Source: Cryptomeria japonica (taxonomy: Eukaryota > Streptophyta > Pinopsida > Cupressales > Cupressaceae). Taken from it: DNA of 64,000 bases. Below the pieces are notes generated by a model. It ran no database searches, was not told the origin of the DNA, and saw nothing but the letters and a program-made list of their open reading frames with translations. Shown in pieces: positions 44,741 through 56,170 of the stretch. The position numbers and the translations under genes are program-made. The stretch lies in assembly GCF_030272615.1 (NCBI RefSeq), contig NC_081411.1, forward strand, positions 181,124,977 to 181,188,976, read 5' to 3'. How positions within the stretch are numbered: the first letter of the stretch is position 1; each line of letters opens with the position of its first letter.

Positions 44741-46941
44741 ATGGATGTGTTTGACATAGATGAATTGTTAGGTGAAAATCCACCTCAACCCCCTCCACCT
44801 CCACCTCCACCCCCTAGATCAGAAGAGGCTCATTTAAGAGAAATAATAAATGAAAACCTTCAAATTATAGAACAAATTATTGCCACAATCCAAAATGATC
44901 CTATCACGCCCCCCCATCTTCTAGACTTTTCAAAATCAATGGAAGCTCTTGTTGACTTTGTTTGATCTATTGATTCACAATTAGATCAATTCCATAAAAG
45001 GAGAGGCCAATTGCATGAATTTTATGCTACCGAATTAACTTATAAGCTTGAATAAATAATCTGAAAATCACCAAAGCTCATTTATGCCCATATTTTAGTA
45101 ACCCTAAAACAAAAGAACAAATGCAACCTAACCAAAAATGAATTTCAATTAGGTGGTGTGATCATTTGGAGATGAGTAGACAATTATGGGATAGGTGGTG
45201 GATGGTTTTTGATCATCCACCACAACACAATTATGAGGTCCCTTTCTATTTTTTGAAGAAATTATACTATGAGTTTATATTGGGTGAAAAACCCAATTAT
45301 TTTGACATTACTTGTCATTCGAGGGTGTTGGTGGTGGCATGCCACAACACAAATTAGGGGCACATACTATTACACCCATACTCAATCCACTCATGGTTCC
45401 TCTTATTTATCTATCCATTCCTTCAGATGTACAACATACATCATTGATTTCCACATTAAATGATTTGAGTTCCCTCTCGAGTAACGTTAATGAGAAAGCT
45501 TCCCACATGGTATCTGCTCCACAATCAATGCCACATCCTTGTATGATTTGTCATTAGATGTGTGTAGGTCCTACTCTAGATAATGGATCCACTTAAGTTG
45601 CACCTAATGATGCATCAAATGACAATATCACATCATATGTAGATTTTCTTTGTGCGGATGATCATCTCGAATAGGTATACATATATATACATGTATGTGT
45701 GTGTGATGTATAAATTAAGTGCACACTCTTTTTATACAAACTAATTCTTGATTAAAATTGTTTGGTGTATGTAGGTAAGGAGTGCACCTAATGTTCGAGT
45801 CAATATTTCATCTACTCCTACACAACTTGGCACACCTTTTGGGTATAATAATAATTTATATTTAGATATTATACTAGATTTAAGTTATCATGTTATCGTC
45901 TTAGACTGTTTAAGTTTTTGTGTTGATACATTGAATACTTGATTCTCTAGGGTGCATGTCATGAGGGGCCCTCTACATCATATCAAGTCAATATTTCATC
46001 TACTCCTACATAGCTTGGCATACCTTTTGGGGTATAATAACAATTTCTATCTAGACATTGTACTAGATTTAGGTTATCATTTTATCATCTTAGACTATTT
46101 AAGTTTTCATGTTGATACATTGAATTCTTGTTTCTCTAGGGTGCAAGTCATGTGGGGCCCTCTATGTCATATTGAGCAGTGTGTCACAAGTGTGACAACA
46201 TATATTGTATGTATCTTAGATTTAATAAATATTAAATATGTAATTATGACTTTTTAAGTTATCTTGAAATTCAATACACATATGTTCAATAAATATTATT
46301 TCATTATATGCATGTTTGCAGGTGGACACTACTATCAGGATAGGCTATGCTCATCATGTTTATCAGAGCCAAAATGAATGACAATAGACATTCTTTGAGG
46401 TATAAATACAATATATATGGGGATTAACAAAGTTTATACTTCAATGTAATCTTTTAACCTAATTTTTTCATAAAACACTTAATTTGACCTTTAACAAGAC
46501 TTAGCTACTGCGACATTTGGCATTGATTTCAATGTGCCTAGACCTCAAGGTGCTGAAGATATTTGTAAAGGTGATGAGAAGCCTCATGTATGCTAGTCTA
46601 AATGTTGATTATTTAATCAAATTATAAATAAATTTTAATTTAATAAAAAAATAAACATGTGTGTGTGTGTTCATGTTTGTTATCATGTTTCTTATCTTGT
46701 ACATGATGACATGACTCCTGAGAAGATAGAACATGCACAACAAGTTGTTGGATTTGATGAGTATTTTCATATAGTAAGTTTGTAACTTAATTTATGAATT
46801 CCAAATTGATTTGACAAATAATTATCTTTTAATAGTGAATCTTATTTTCATATTTTTTTTTTCTTGTACAACATGAGATGGGTCAATCTAGTCCATGTGG
46901 AGTGAAGAGAACATGAGACGTTATTGATGATTGGACTTAGG
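44741..46941 (+). pseudogene. Degenerate multi-exon gene, unknown, within DNA-transposon-like block
   Basis: ATG 44741 begins MDVFDIDELLGENPPQ, a nine-proline run, then a helical segment (EEAHLREIINENLQIIEQII). Coding traces continue in changing frames with plausible introns between them. Traces: RQLWDRWWMVFDHPPQHNYE (about 45176), APNVRVNISSTPTQLGTPFG (about 45788-45845), FGIDFNVPRPQGAEDICKGD (about 46520-46580), DDMTPEKIEHAQQVVGFDEY (about 46708-46767), and EMGQSSPCGVKRT...VIDDWT with a stop at about 46941. Splice-like sites include GTAAGT at 46774 and several (t/c)n-ag acceptors (ttctctag at about 45944 and 46132). I do not recognise the family. It converges on the transposase-like gene and may be its partner ORF. 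Confidence 0.4.
45799..46174 (+). repeat. 188-bp tandem duplication of exon plus intron
   Basis: gtcaatatttcatctactcc starts at 45799 and at 45987. Each unit carries an exon-like part, a gtataat donor, an AT-rich stretch and a ttctctag acceptor. The copies differ at many sites, so the event is old. Confidence 0.8.
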
Positions 46942-47587
46942 TTTAACTGGTGATTTGTATTTGATTTTACATGTACTAAACTATGATGTGTACTTATTTA
47001 TGGACTATATACAGATGTTTACATGTACTTATAATTTATGAACATTATATATTTTCTTGGACGTGCGTACATTATATATAAACAATTTCATTATGTGGTG
47101 TAGATCATTTGTTTTTTTGGACGACACACACACACACACACATATATATTAGATATTATGTGGAGTTCATCATGTTACCATGGATATATATACATGGATT
47201 AGATATTATATGGATTATGTGGACTTGATAAATCTAACTATCTACCATTGAGAGGATGAAATTGATCTTCAAACTATAGGATACTTGTAATCTAAAATTG
47301 TGATTATTTTTTTCTTAATGTTAATGAGAAGATACATAGTAATTTCATGAGTTGAAAGAGAAGAATGTTGTGACTTTATTACATTCATGAACAATAAGTT
47401 AGGTAAAATTCCATCCACTCAATTTACACATATATAATTGACATATTTTAACCACAAATATTGTAACATATACATGCCAAAATGGACCAATGTAGGAAAG
47501 CGAAATAGAATTATAATATATGTTAACTTGTGTCATTATGGACCACTTAAAAATGACATGAAAACATAATCAAAATTTAAATGTAGC

Positions 47588-47927
47588 AATCTTAATGATT
47601 TTATTCTTTCACATTGTTTGTAGGTGGTAATCATTCTAATTCAAAGACATGTTGAGTTGTGTAGGATCTAGAAAATTTTTAAAATAATGATTGAAGCAAC
47701 AAACATTGAATATGTGGTGGATACTTAATTAAAAAGTCTAAAAATGTGTAGTAACTCAATCTTAATGATTTTATCTTTCACATTGTTTGTAGGTGGTAAT
47801 CATTCCAATTCAAAGACATGTTGAGTTGTGTAGGATCTAGAAAATTAAAAAAATAATGGTTTAAGCAATAAACATTGAATATGTGGTGGACACTTAATTA
47901 AAAAGTCTTAATCCACATCTAGGCACA
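47588..47927. repeat. 170-bp tandem duplication
   Basis: aatcttaatgattttat starts at 47588 and 47758; the units share ggtggtaatcatt, gacatgttgagttgtgtagg and attgaatatgtggtgga. Confidence 0.85.
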
Positions 47928-48342
47928 ACATGGTGTAAGGAACATAGTATCAATATATATCTTATAATAGTGTGGGACTTTGGACTATCAATGCATATCT
48001 TAGGTGGTATGATGGGGTCCAACAAGTAGAACCAATGACATGTATGAAATAGAATGTACCCCATAAAATATAATATATTAAATTGAACTTGATTAAAACA
48101 TAATATACTCATCCATAAATTTGATCATAAGTCTATCAATTAAATATTACATAAAGTGTATCAAGAAGGTATCTAAAATCTTTGAGTTCATCTCCTAAGG
48201 ACCTGCAAAAAAATACATTTCTTATAAAATACATTATCATAATTATATATTTGTGCAAGAAAATTACATTTGTTCAAGTAAAGTTAGACAATTAAACCTT
48301 ACATCTTACAAAGATATTTTTTTAGCATATATCTGTAAATGC

Positions 48343-48800
48343 ACAAATAGTAGTATTAATTGATGTCATGTACATGTGGAAGATCTGAAATATAAAAAAA
48401 ATTGATCAGCTTAAATTATAATGATAAGGATATATCTCTCAAAATGCAACATAAATGGACAAATAGTAGTAGTCACTGATGACTTCTACTAGTGAGAGAC
48501 TTGAAAAAAATTATATATGATTAGCTTTAATAATTAGGATGCATAATTTAAAATGTAACATAAAGCATACATCATGAATTTTAAAAGGGAGATGTATTAA
48601 GGGTACAAAACTATAACCTACTTGTAATTATTCAAAATGCAACATAAAGTATGCACAAACAATGGTAGTTGCTCATGCCTTCTACTTGTGGGAGACCTAA
48701 AACAAAATTATTTGATTATATTTTATAATTAGGATGCATGATTTAAAATGCAACATATAGTATACATCACAACTTATATAAGGGAGATGGATTGAGGGAA
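48343..48800. repeat. Degenerate tandem repeat, about 116-193-bp spacing, three partial copies
   Basis: aaaatgcaacataaa at 48441 and 48634, with shared downstream landmarks (gacttctactagtgagaga or a variant, attaggatgcat, aagggagat). A shorter earlier copy begins near 48343. Confidence 0.7.
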
Positions 48801-48808
48801 ATTATAAC

Positions 48809-51223
48809 TTATTTGTATTTATTCATTCTATTATACCATCTACATCCTCTCTTTTGCAAAGCATCTATAATTGTCTTGTGTTCTTCCATAGAGAGAGTCC
48901 ATAATTGTTTATTAGTAGGTCTGTCATGATATCTATCCAAATTTATATTAGTTTCCACTACCAAATGTGAGTAGTGTATAATCTTCTTCTCTGATTCATA
49001 ATCTTCAAATGTGAGAAATCTATTCTTTCTTGTTAGATATTTGCATAGCCAGGTGCGAACAACAACCACATATCCTATTGGATAGTTATAACCATCATCA
49101 TCTACTCGAGGAGTGGGTAACTTATGTTTTGTATCTACCCATCGAGCCAACCAATACCCTATCCCCTCTTCATTTTCCTTTGATAAACCAAAACAAATTT
49201 CAAATTGAATTTCATACATGTACATATATGAAATATTACAATGTATGTTTAATAAACCAAAACAAATTTCAAATTGAATTTTACCTTCTTGTATAAGATC
49301 TGAAATGCTATCATAGTCATCTGATTCAAACATATGATCCATGTCTTCACTCGTTCTTTCATGTGGATCATTTGCATTTATGGGTGTCAATGATCTTTTT
49401 TTCCATTCTTCAACCCATTCTTTATTCTCATAAAATTTCCAATCACCAGAAACATAAAACTGACAAAAACAAGCAAGCTCCCTTGTGAATATAGTTCATG
49501 TGTTTGAATTAGAACTCTTAAATGAGTGTCATTTATCTGATCCACTGATGGTATCATAATCATGCAGAATAGGAATATTGGCTTCCTCAACCAACCAGAA
49601 GAAACGTTGAATTACGAAGTTCTCAATTGATCTTGTAGACAACTTGGAATTGCACCAATCCACAACTACACAAGCATCTTTGAATTTCACTGCATCCTCA
49701 AATTTTAGTTGTTCTCTAGCAAGAGCTCCTTTTACACATGAACCAACTCCATCGTGTTCTCCTTTACCATGTCCCGCTTAAAAAAAACTCCATATATTTT
49801 GGACATTGGTTTCCTTGTGAGCTCTACTTAGCCAATAAAACATTCTTTCATTTTTGTATTGTCCTATGCAGTTGTCTGACCATATCATATATTGTGTCAT
49901 CAAAATTTCTCTTTCCTTAAGATTGTCATAAAAGACCTTGAAGCAATGATGAACAAACTCTAATGAGTGTAATTAATTATCACTAACATAAAAATGATAC
50001 TCCCTCAAAAAAATTTTGTTATCTTTTGTACTATCATGGCCATGTCTATATATAATATTCACAAATATTGCCAATAGTACTGTGATTGAGTTTCCTCTTG
50101 TGGCTTTAGTGTGCTGGTTTTTTGCAAAATCGACAACTGATACTATTCTTCCAACTGGAAATGTGTTCTTGCATTTGTGAAACTGTCCATCAAGCCATCA
50201 ACCATGTTGGGAGTGTTTCACATATTTTAGAACAATATGACTCTTAAACTCATTGATAAATGCATTCACACTATTCTATTATGTAATCAGATCTAAAATT
50301 TTCCCCATCTTTCCATCCTTTAAAGGGTATTCTATATTTTTAAATCTCGTAACATCAACCATTTTTTGTCCAAAATCAATGAAAAATGTTCATGCAAACA
50401 TTTACCTATCAATGAATAGTTCCCACAAAAATTACAGAGACCAAAAATGCATGCACTTGAAAGAAATAGTTTCTCGTTAGGTGGTTTACAAAATAAACTT
50501 GCAATAAAATCTTTGATAGTTTTAGGTGGCACGTAAACACCACAATCCTGTACAATATCATTAGCATGCAATGTACAATGTATATATCGAAAAATATCAC
50601 AATAGTAACGAAATTGAACATGAGTTTTACAACAAGAAGATATTCTTTGTTTATTGATTTTAACATACCAGGGTTTGCATTTTTCAAATGATCTTTGACT
50701 AATATATAAATTCATTAACATAGATTCATTTAAAAAAAAAAATAGTTTGAGTCATGTCAAGAAGATGTTTTGGATGAGGATCATGAATTTTTGATCCCAC
50801 CCCTAACTTTAAAACATATCTAGCATTAGATGAAACTCTTGTGTTATCATGCCCAAAATTTTGAATTAATGACTTAGTTTCATCATTTAATTTTATGTTT
50901 GACCTTCGAAGTCTACCACTAAAACTCCAACAATAGTTTAGTGAATCACTTTCAATTGTCTCTCTTCTTTTGGCTGCTATTGACAAGGTTCAATGGCCTT
51001 ATGTTTAAATAGCCACTTATATCACTTAACATTTTTTTACTAATAGTTCTTTTGCTAACTATAGCAGTTGTTATAACTCGCTGTACCACATTCTTATCTT
51101 TAGATCAACTTGTTTTTTTATAGAATCGATGGCACTGACACCAGTAGATACAACTTTCTTATATGATTCATATTTCCTTTTTGGTTTTCTCTAAATTCCT
51201 AATTTTTTCATGACTTTACACAT
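48809..51223 (-). pseudogene. Transposase-like protein, probable DDE type
   Basis: The reading runs from ATG 51223 (MCKVMKKLGI, then RKPKRKYESYKKVVSTGVSA) to TGA/TAA near 48809, about 800 codons with a few stops and frame changes. In order: basic N-terminus; KMLSDISGYLNIRPLN; Cys/His-rich part (CIFGLCNFCGNYSLIGKCLH) at about 50450-50385; VSVVDFAKN at about 50137; VSDN then FVHHCFKVFYDNLKE; WSDNCIGQYKNERMFYWLSR at about 49880-49822; AGHGKGEHDGVGSCVKGAL at about 49773-49718; C-terminal half with EEWKKRSLTPINANDPHERT, GIGYWLARWVDTKHKL, YPIGYVVVVRTWLCKYL. Conserved Asp, Asp, Glu at about D-x85-D-x38-E suggest an RNase H-fold transposase. I cannot name the family. Confidence 0.55.
49183..49320 (-). 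repeat. 69-bp in-frame tandem duplication inside transposase-like gene
   Basis: ataaaccaaaacaaatttc starts at 49183 and 49252. The duplication repeats the residues IQFEICFGL, keeps the frame (23 codons) and is separated by AT-rich filler. It may instead be an unspliced intron bounded by a repeat. Confidence 0.7.
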
Positions 51224-51335
51224 TTTTAACATTTTTATTAATTATAACATTAATTGACTTTGAAATCCTAACTTTTTATTATAGAAAAATTGTTTATATA
51301 ATCTATTGACATGTGTTCTGATTTGTCTCCAAGAA
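51224..51335. other. Upstream flank of transposase-like gene
   Basis: Short AT-rich stretch up to the H insertion site. The DNA-transposon-like block is cut here; its continuation is not visible because H and B follow. Confidence 0.4.
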
Positions 51336-52833
51336 TGATGCAGAGGCCTACCCAAAATCCTAAGGACAAGCCCAAACAAGGTTAGGCTAGTGACCACCTA
51401 ACTACACACAACAGTCCTGCAAGGAAGGACTCTACACCTTGGATGAAACTACACACACACTTACTATGTTTAGGCCTACTCAAGATGAGTAAGAGGCCTC
51501 AACTCCTCAAACATGCTTTACCGGTGACCTCTACTCCTTGGGATTTTGAATTTTGCCAAAAAATATCATCTAAAGAATCTTTCAAGCACTAGTTTTGGTT
51601 TAGGGCACTAATTCCCTATACCTCCTTTGTAAACCTACCCCATCGGCTTAGAGCCCTCTTTGATGATAGAAAGGAATTTAACTAGAAAATGTTCCACACA
51701 CCCATACAAAAAATTTATCATTTCTGATACCCTTTTGGAAGTTGTATTGATCCCCCAAATGGTTTGACCAAATCTATAGATACAAGATCTGTTCCCTTCA
51801 GAGGCTAAGAGACCTAATAGGGGAAATTAGCCCTATTTTCCAAAGCAACTACATTTGTCGGTAGACCAAATGAAAAATAAACCTAATGGGAATGTGGGAG
51901 ATAGTTAGAAACCTCTAATTATAGGGTTGCACACCTGGAATCCACCGCTATGACAACTTATGATGACTGTCCTAAAACCTTTCCTAGGTAGTCACATAAA
52001 GATGCCTACCTAAATTTTTTCTTTTCTCTACACAACCCAGTCTCCCTTGCAAAAAAAATTGAAAAAAATAAAATAAAAAGTCTTATCCTACATCCCTCCA
52101 AAGGAAGAGTCTTCTAATGGACTAGGGTGCAAGATAAAGCCATTTTGGTTCAAAACCCTCTCCAAACCCTCAAATTTTTGGTCCCGGTTAGTAAAAAGGA
52201 GGGATCTCTCTACTTCAGAATGGTTCAGAACTCAGACCAACACCAACAGAAATATATTTCATATCCCTATCTACTCCATGAATGGTAGGGTTCCAATCAA
52301 TCCCTACAGGCATGTATAACTCCTACAAACTCAGAATTTCTAGGAAAATTGAAGTATTTTAAGTATTATTGCTTCACAAACTCCAAATCCAACATCATCA
52401 ACCTTGGGAGTTGAGACCAAAAGGATTGTACAAATCTCCAATGGCTTGCCACTAAATTTGGAGTAGGTTGGAGCTATTGAAATGCTTCTCCAATTGATTT
52501 AAAAAAAGTTGCACTTTTGCACTCAAAAGTTGCATTTTTGCAATTTTGCTCAAAAAGTTATCATCCTCTCTAAGGTTGAGATCCACACACATGGACCAAA
52601 AAAACACACATAAAACCTGTCTAAAACCTATCAAATACCAATCTAAACCATCTACTACCCCTTTTTACCACATTGTCCCAATTGGCTTCTCAAATTGCCT
52701 AATTGGTGACATGGGCTTACATGGTGGGGTTTATTTGCATACATGAGACACAAGACACTCTAACACATCCTAATGGTCCTATTATTCATCCTCAAGGTCA
52801 TGAATAGTTTATTGATGAGGTGCTCCTGCACCA
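51336..52833 (-). repeat. Chromovirus H 3' LTR
   Basis: 1498 bp; plus-strand start tgatgcagaggcctaccc, end gtgctcctgcacca. Confidence 0.9.
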
Positions 52834-55526
52834 TACTCCTTGGGAGAAGAGATCTCAAGACCATTTGAGATCAAGGTTTGTAAATCTGCACCATGATTGG
52901 ATATTTGCTCACTTGTCATCCAAACCACCTCAGAGTCTAGTTTATCCTGCCAAGCCACCAAGTACTCAATGTACTCCTTGTTCCTTGTCTTCTTTGTGAC
53001 TCTAGTGTCAATCACTTTTCTCAACTTAGGTGATTCCTGCCTTGGAATTTCATTGTTTGCTGCAACCTGCATTGGTTCCTCTTCTTCATTGTCAGTACCT
53101 TTGAAAAGTGTAAGATTGCACACATTAAAAATAGGTGATAATCCAAGATCAAGAGGAACTTGGATCTCATAGACATTTTGTCCACACTTTTTCAATATCT
53201 GATATGTTCCAATCTTCCTCTACTTGAGTTTGTTGTATTTGCCTTGTGGTAGTCTCTCCTTCTTCAAATGTACCCACACTGAATGCCCAACATTAAATTG
53301 TACATCTATCTTCTTCTTATCAACATGAGCCTTATACTTCACTGCAGATTGTTGGAGATGAGACTTAACTTAGTCATGCACCTCTTTAATGGCTGATGAA
53401 AAGGCTTCACCATCTACACTAATGGCTTCTTCTTTGAATAAATCTCTTAACTCCAACACTCCCCTTGGGTGTATACCATAAGCAATCTGAAATAGAGATT
53501 TACTGGTACTCTTATTTATGGTGTCATTGTAGGAGAATTCTTCCAATGACAAAATGTTATCCCACTTCTCTCCATGTTCCCTTGTCAAACAACTTAATAG
53601 GTTTCCTAATGATATATTGACAACTTTAGTTTGCCCATCTATTTGAGGATGGTAGGCTGATGAGAAGGCTAGGTTAGTCCCCAAATTCTTCCAAAGAGTT
53701 CTCCAAAAGTGACCTATGAACTTCACATCTCTATTTGAAACAATGTTCAGGGGCAATCCATGTATCCGGACTATCTCTTTGAAGAATAGGTCTACAACAT
53801 ATGATGCATCACAAGAAGTCTTACATGGAAAGAAATAAGCCATTTTACTAAACTTGTCCACCACTACAAAAACACTATCAAATCCTCTCCTTGTTCTAGG
53901 TAGACCCAACACAAAGTCCATACTTATGCTCTCCTATGGTCTAGAAGGAATGGGTAAAGGTTGATACAAACCTGCACTTGTAGACTTCCCCTTGGCTTTC
54001 TGACATATGACACATGTTTCCACAAACTTTCTTACATCTGCCTACAATTTAGGCAAAAAATAATGTCTCTTCACAAGGTCTAGGGTCTTGTCAAGGCCAG
54101 AATGACCTACCGTGGCTCCACAATACTTCTCCCTAATAGTATTCAACCTCATGGAACATTTAGGAGTAAACAACTACACTCCCTTGAAAAACAATCCATC
54201 TTGTGTCAGAAACTCATAAAACTCCATATTATACTAGTCACCAAAAGTTTCACATACCTTGTATATTTCTCCAAAATCTTCATCATCAACATACATACTC
54301 TTCAAGGAATCGATAACATCACTCTCCATCTTGATTTGGTTTACACTCAAGACCCTTCTGATCAAAGCATCTACAACTTTGTTCTTGACTCCCTTCTTGT
54401 GTTTGAGGGTGAATGTGAAAGCTTGTAGGGTCTCTACCCACTTCATGTGTCGGTGATTAAGCTTCTCTTGACTATTTATGAAACTGAGTGCCTAATTATC
54501 AGTAAACACTATGAACTCCTTAGGCAATAAATAGTGCCTCCACTTCTTCAAGGACTGTACTAGAGCATACATCTCCAAGTCATAAGATGAGTATCTTTTC
54601 TTGGCATTATTTAGCTTCTCACAAAAAAAAGAAATAGGCCTTCCTTCTTGACTAAGTATTTCTCCAATGGCCATGTGGCTTGCATCACATTCCACCTGAA
54701 ATATCTTGCTGAAGTTTGCTAAGGCAAGGACTGGTTGTTTTGCAACCTTCTTATTCAATGTCTCAAATGAATCATCTACCTCTTTGGTCCAACTGAACCT
54801 ACACTTTTGTCCTCCATTTATGGCATCAAGCATGGGTGCACAAACATGACTAAATCCTCTTATGAATTTCCTATAAAAAGTTGCTAAACCATGGAAGCTC
54901 CAGACATCATTCATAGTTCTAGGTGTAGGCCAAGACAATATAGCACTCACCTTCTCTTGATCCATTTTCAACTCACCTTGTGAGATTACAAAACCCAAGT
55001 AGATGATCTCTTCCTGCATGAACAAACCTCTTAAGAACCTATACCTTATGGTTATCTTGTTGATGGCTCTTGAGTCCGTACAAAGAATCAAAGTACCTTC
55101 TTTCTTGGGTACAAGGACTGTCGGTACTGCACATGAGCTTGGAATTTTACCAATCAATCCTAATTCAGCCAACTCCTCAATATGCCTTTCCATTTCTACA
55201 TTCTGGTCTGTGGTGAGCTTGTAGGTTACTTTGTTTGGCAATGTAGATCCAGTGATAAAATCTATGCAATGATTGATGTCCCTTACCAGTGGTAGGGACC
55301 TTGGCATTCCATCTAAGATGATGCCTTGATGCTTATCAAGCAATTGTCTGATTGTTGGGTCTATGTGTTCTGGTCCTCCTTCTTTCTCTTCTACATACTG
55401 CTCTTTCCTTGTCATTTTGGGACTACACATGAGGGCATAGAAAACTACACCTTTCTCTGCAATCTCCTTCATGAATTGTTTACCTTCTACTATCAACACT
55501 CTTCTATCCTTCCCTTTTGATTCCAT
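52834..55526 (-). pseudogene. Chromovirus H pol: pre-RT, RT remnant, RNase H, integrase, chromodomain
   Basis: One frame with a handful of stops. RT begins SCAVPTVLVPKKEGTLILCT and DSRAINKITIRYRF (about 55050), then jumps in frame to EEIIYLGFVISQGELKMDQE. The palm with YxDD, about 130 residues in relatives, is missing. RNase H: FQVECDASHMA, MYALVQSLKKW, VFTDN. Integrase: HSGLDK and CVICQKAKG zinc region intact; SMDFVLGLP; SNRDVKFIGHFW (catalytic Asp to Asn); YHPQIDGQTKVVNISL (catalytic Glu to Lys). It ends with LGLSPIFNVCNLTLFKG and a chromodomain (KVIDTRVTKKTRNKEYIEYL, VVWMTSEQI). Confidence 0.9.
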
Positions 55527-56170
55527 CTCTTCCTCTATCAGAAGTCAGAGTTCTATAACCTTACCATCCTTGGTGATTGAGTAGGTATTCCTTAACCCAT
55601 CATGATGAGATTTCAAGTCATACTGCCATGGTCTCCCAAAAAAGAGATGACATGCATCCATTTTGGCTATGTCAAATAGAAATCTATCCTTTTAAGATCC
55701 AATCTGAAACTCCACCCAAGCCTGCTCTTCTACCACTTATTGTTGACCTTGGGTGAGCCATGAGACCTTATAGGGGTAGGGGTGAGGCAACTTCCTAAGT
55801 TTAAGATTTTCCACCATTTCAAGTGATACAAAAATTTTAGTGGATCCAGAGTCTATCAGAACCTTGTGTACCTTTCCTCCTTCCTTGCAAGTGGTTTTGA
55901 AAAGAGATTTCCTTTGTGTAGTCTCCTTGTCAAGTACCTTAGTGGTGGTTACTTCTCTCCTCATCATCAGAGCCTCTCCTCTTTTAGGATAGCCATAGGT
56001 ATTAGGAGCATTAACACTTTGATAAGTGTTTGCACTTGTCACACTTTGACAATCAAATTCTTGCACCAAATTGCTTCTCCTTTCTCCCATGGAGCTAGAA
56101 CCCTTCTCCAGACACTTATTGGCCATATGCCCTTCTTGATTATAGTTGTAGCACCTAGAAGGTCCTCTAC
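55527..56170 (-). pseudogene. Chromovirus H protease and gag zinc region
   Basis: Same frame as pol. A damaged zinc knuckle (CYNYNQEGHMANKC, second Cys to Tyr) near 56150-56110, linker, then retropepsin: VLIDSGSTKIFVSLEMVENL (DSG intact), LPHPYPYKVSWLTQGQQ, a stop near 55737, then AKMDACHLFFGRPWQYDLKS and more to 55530. Confidence 0.85.

Larger units (their letters stand above)
46942..48808. other. AT-rich region between convergent genes
   Basis: No gene seen. Contains a (CA)n tract at about 47123-47142 with adjoining (TA)n, and the two tandem duplications listed separately. Confidence 0.5.
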
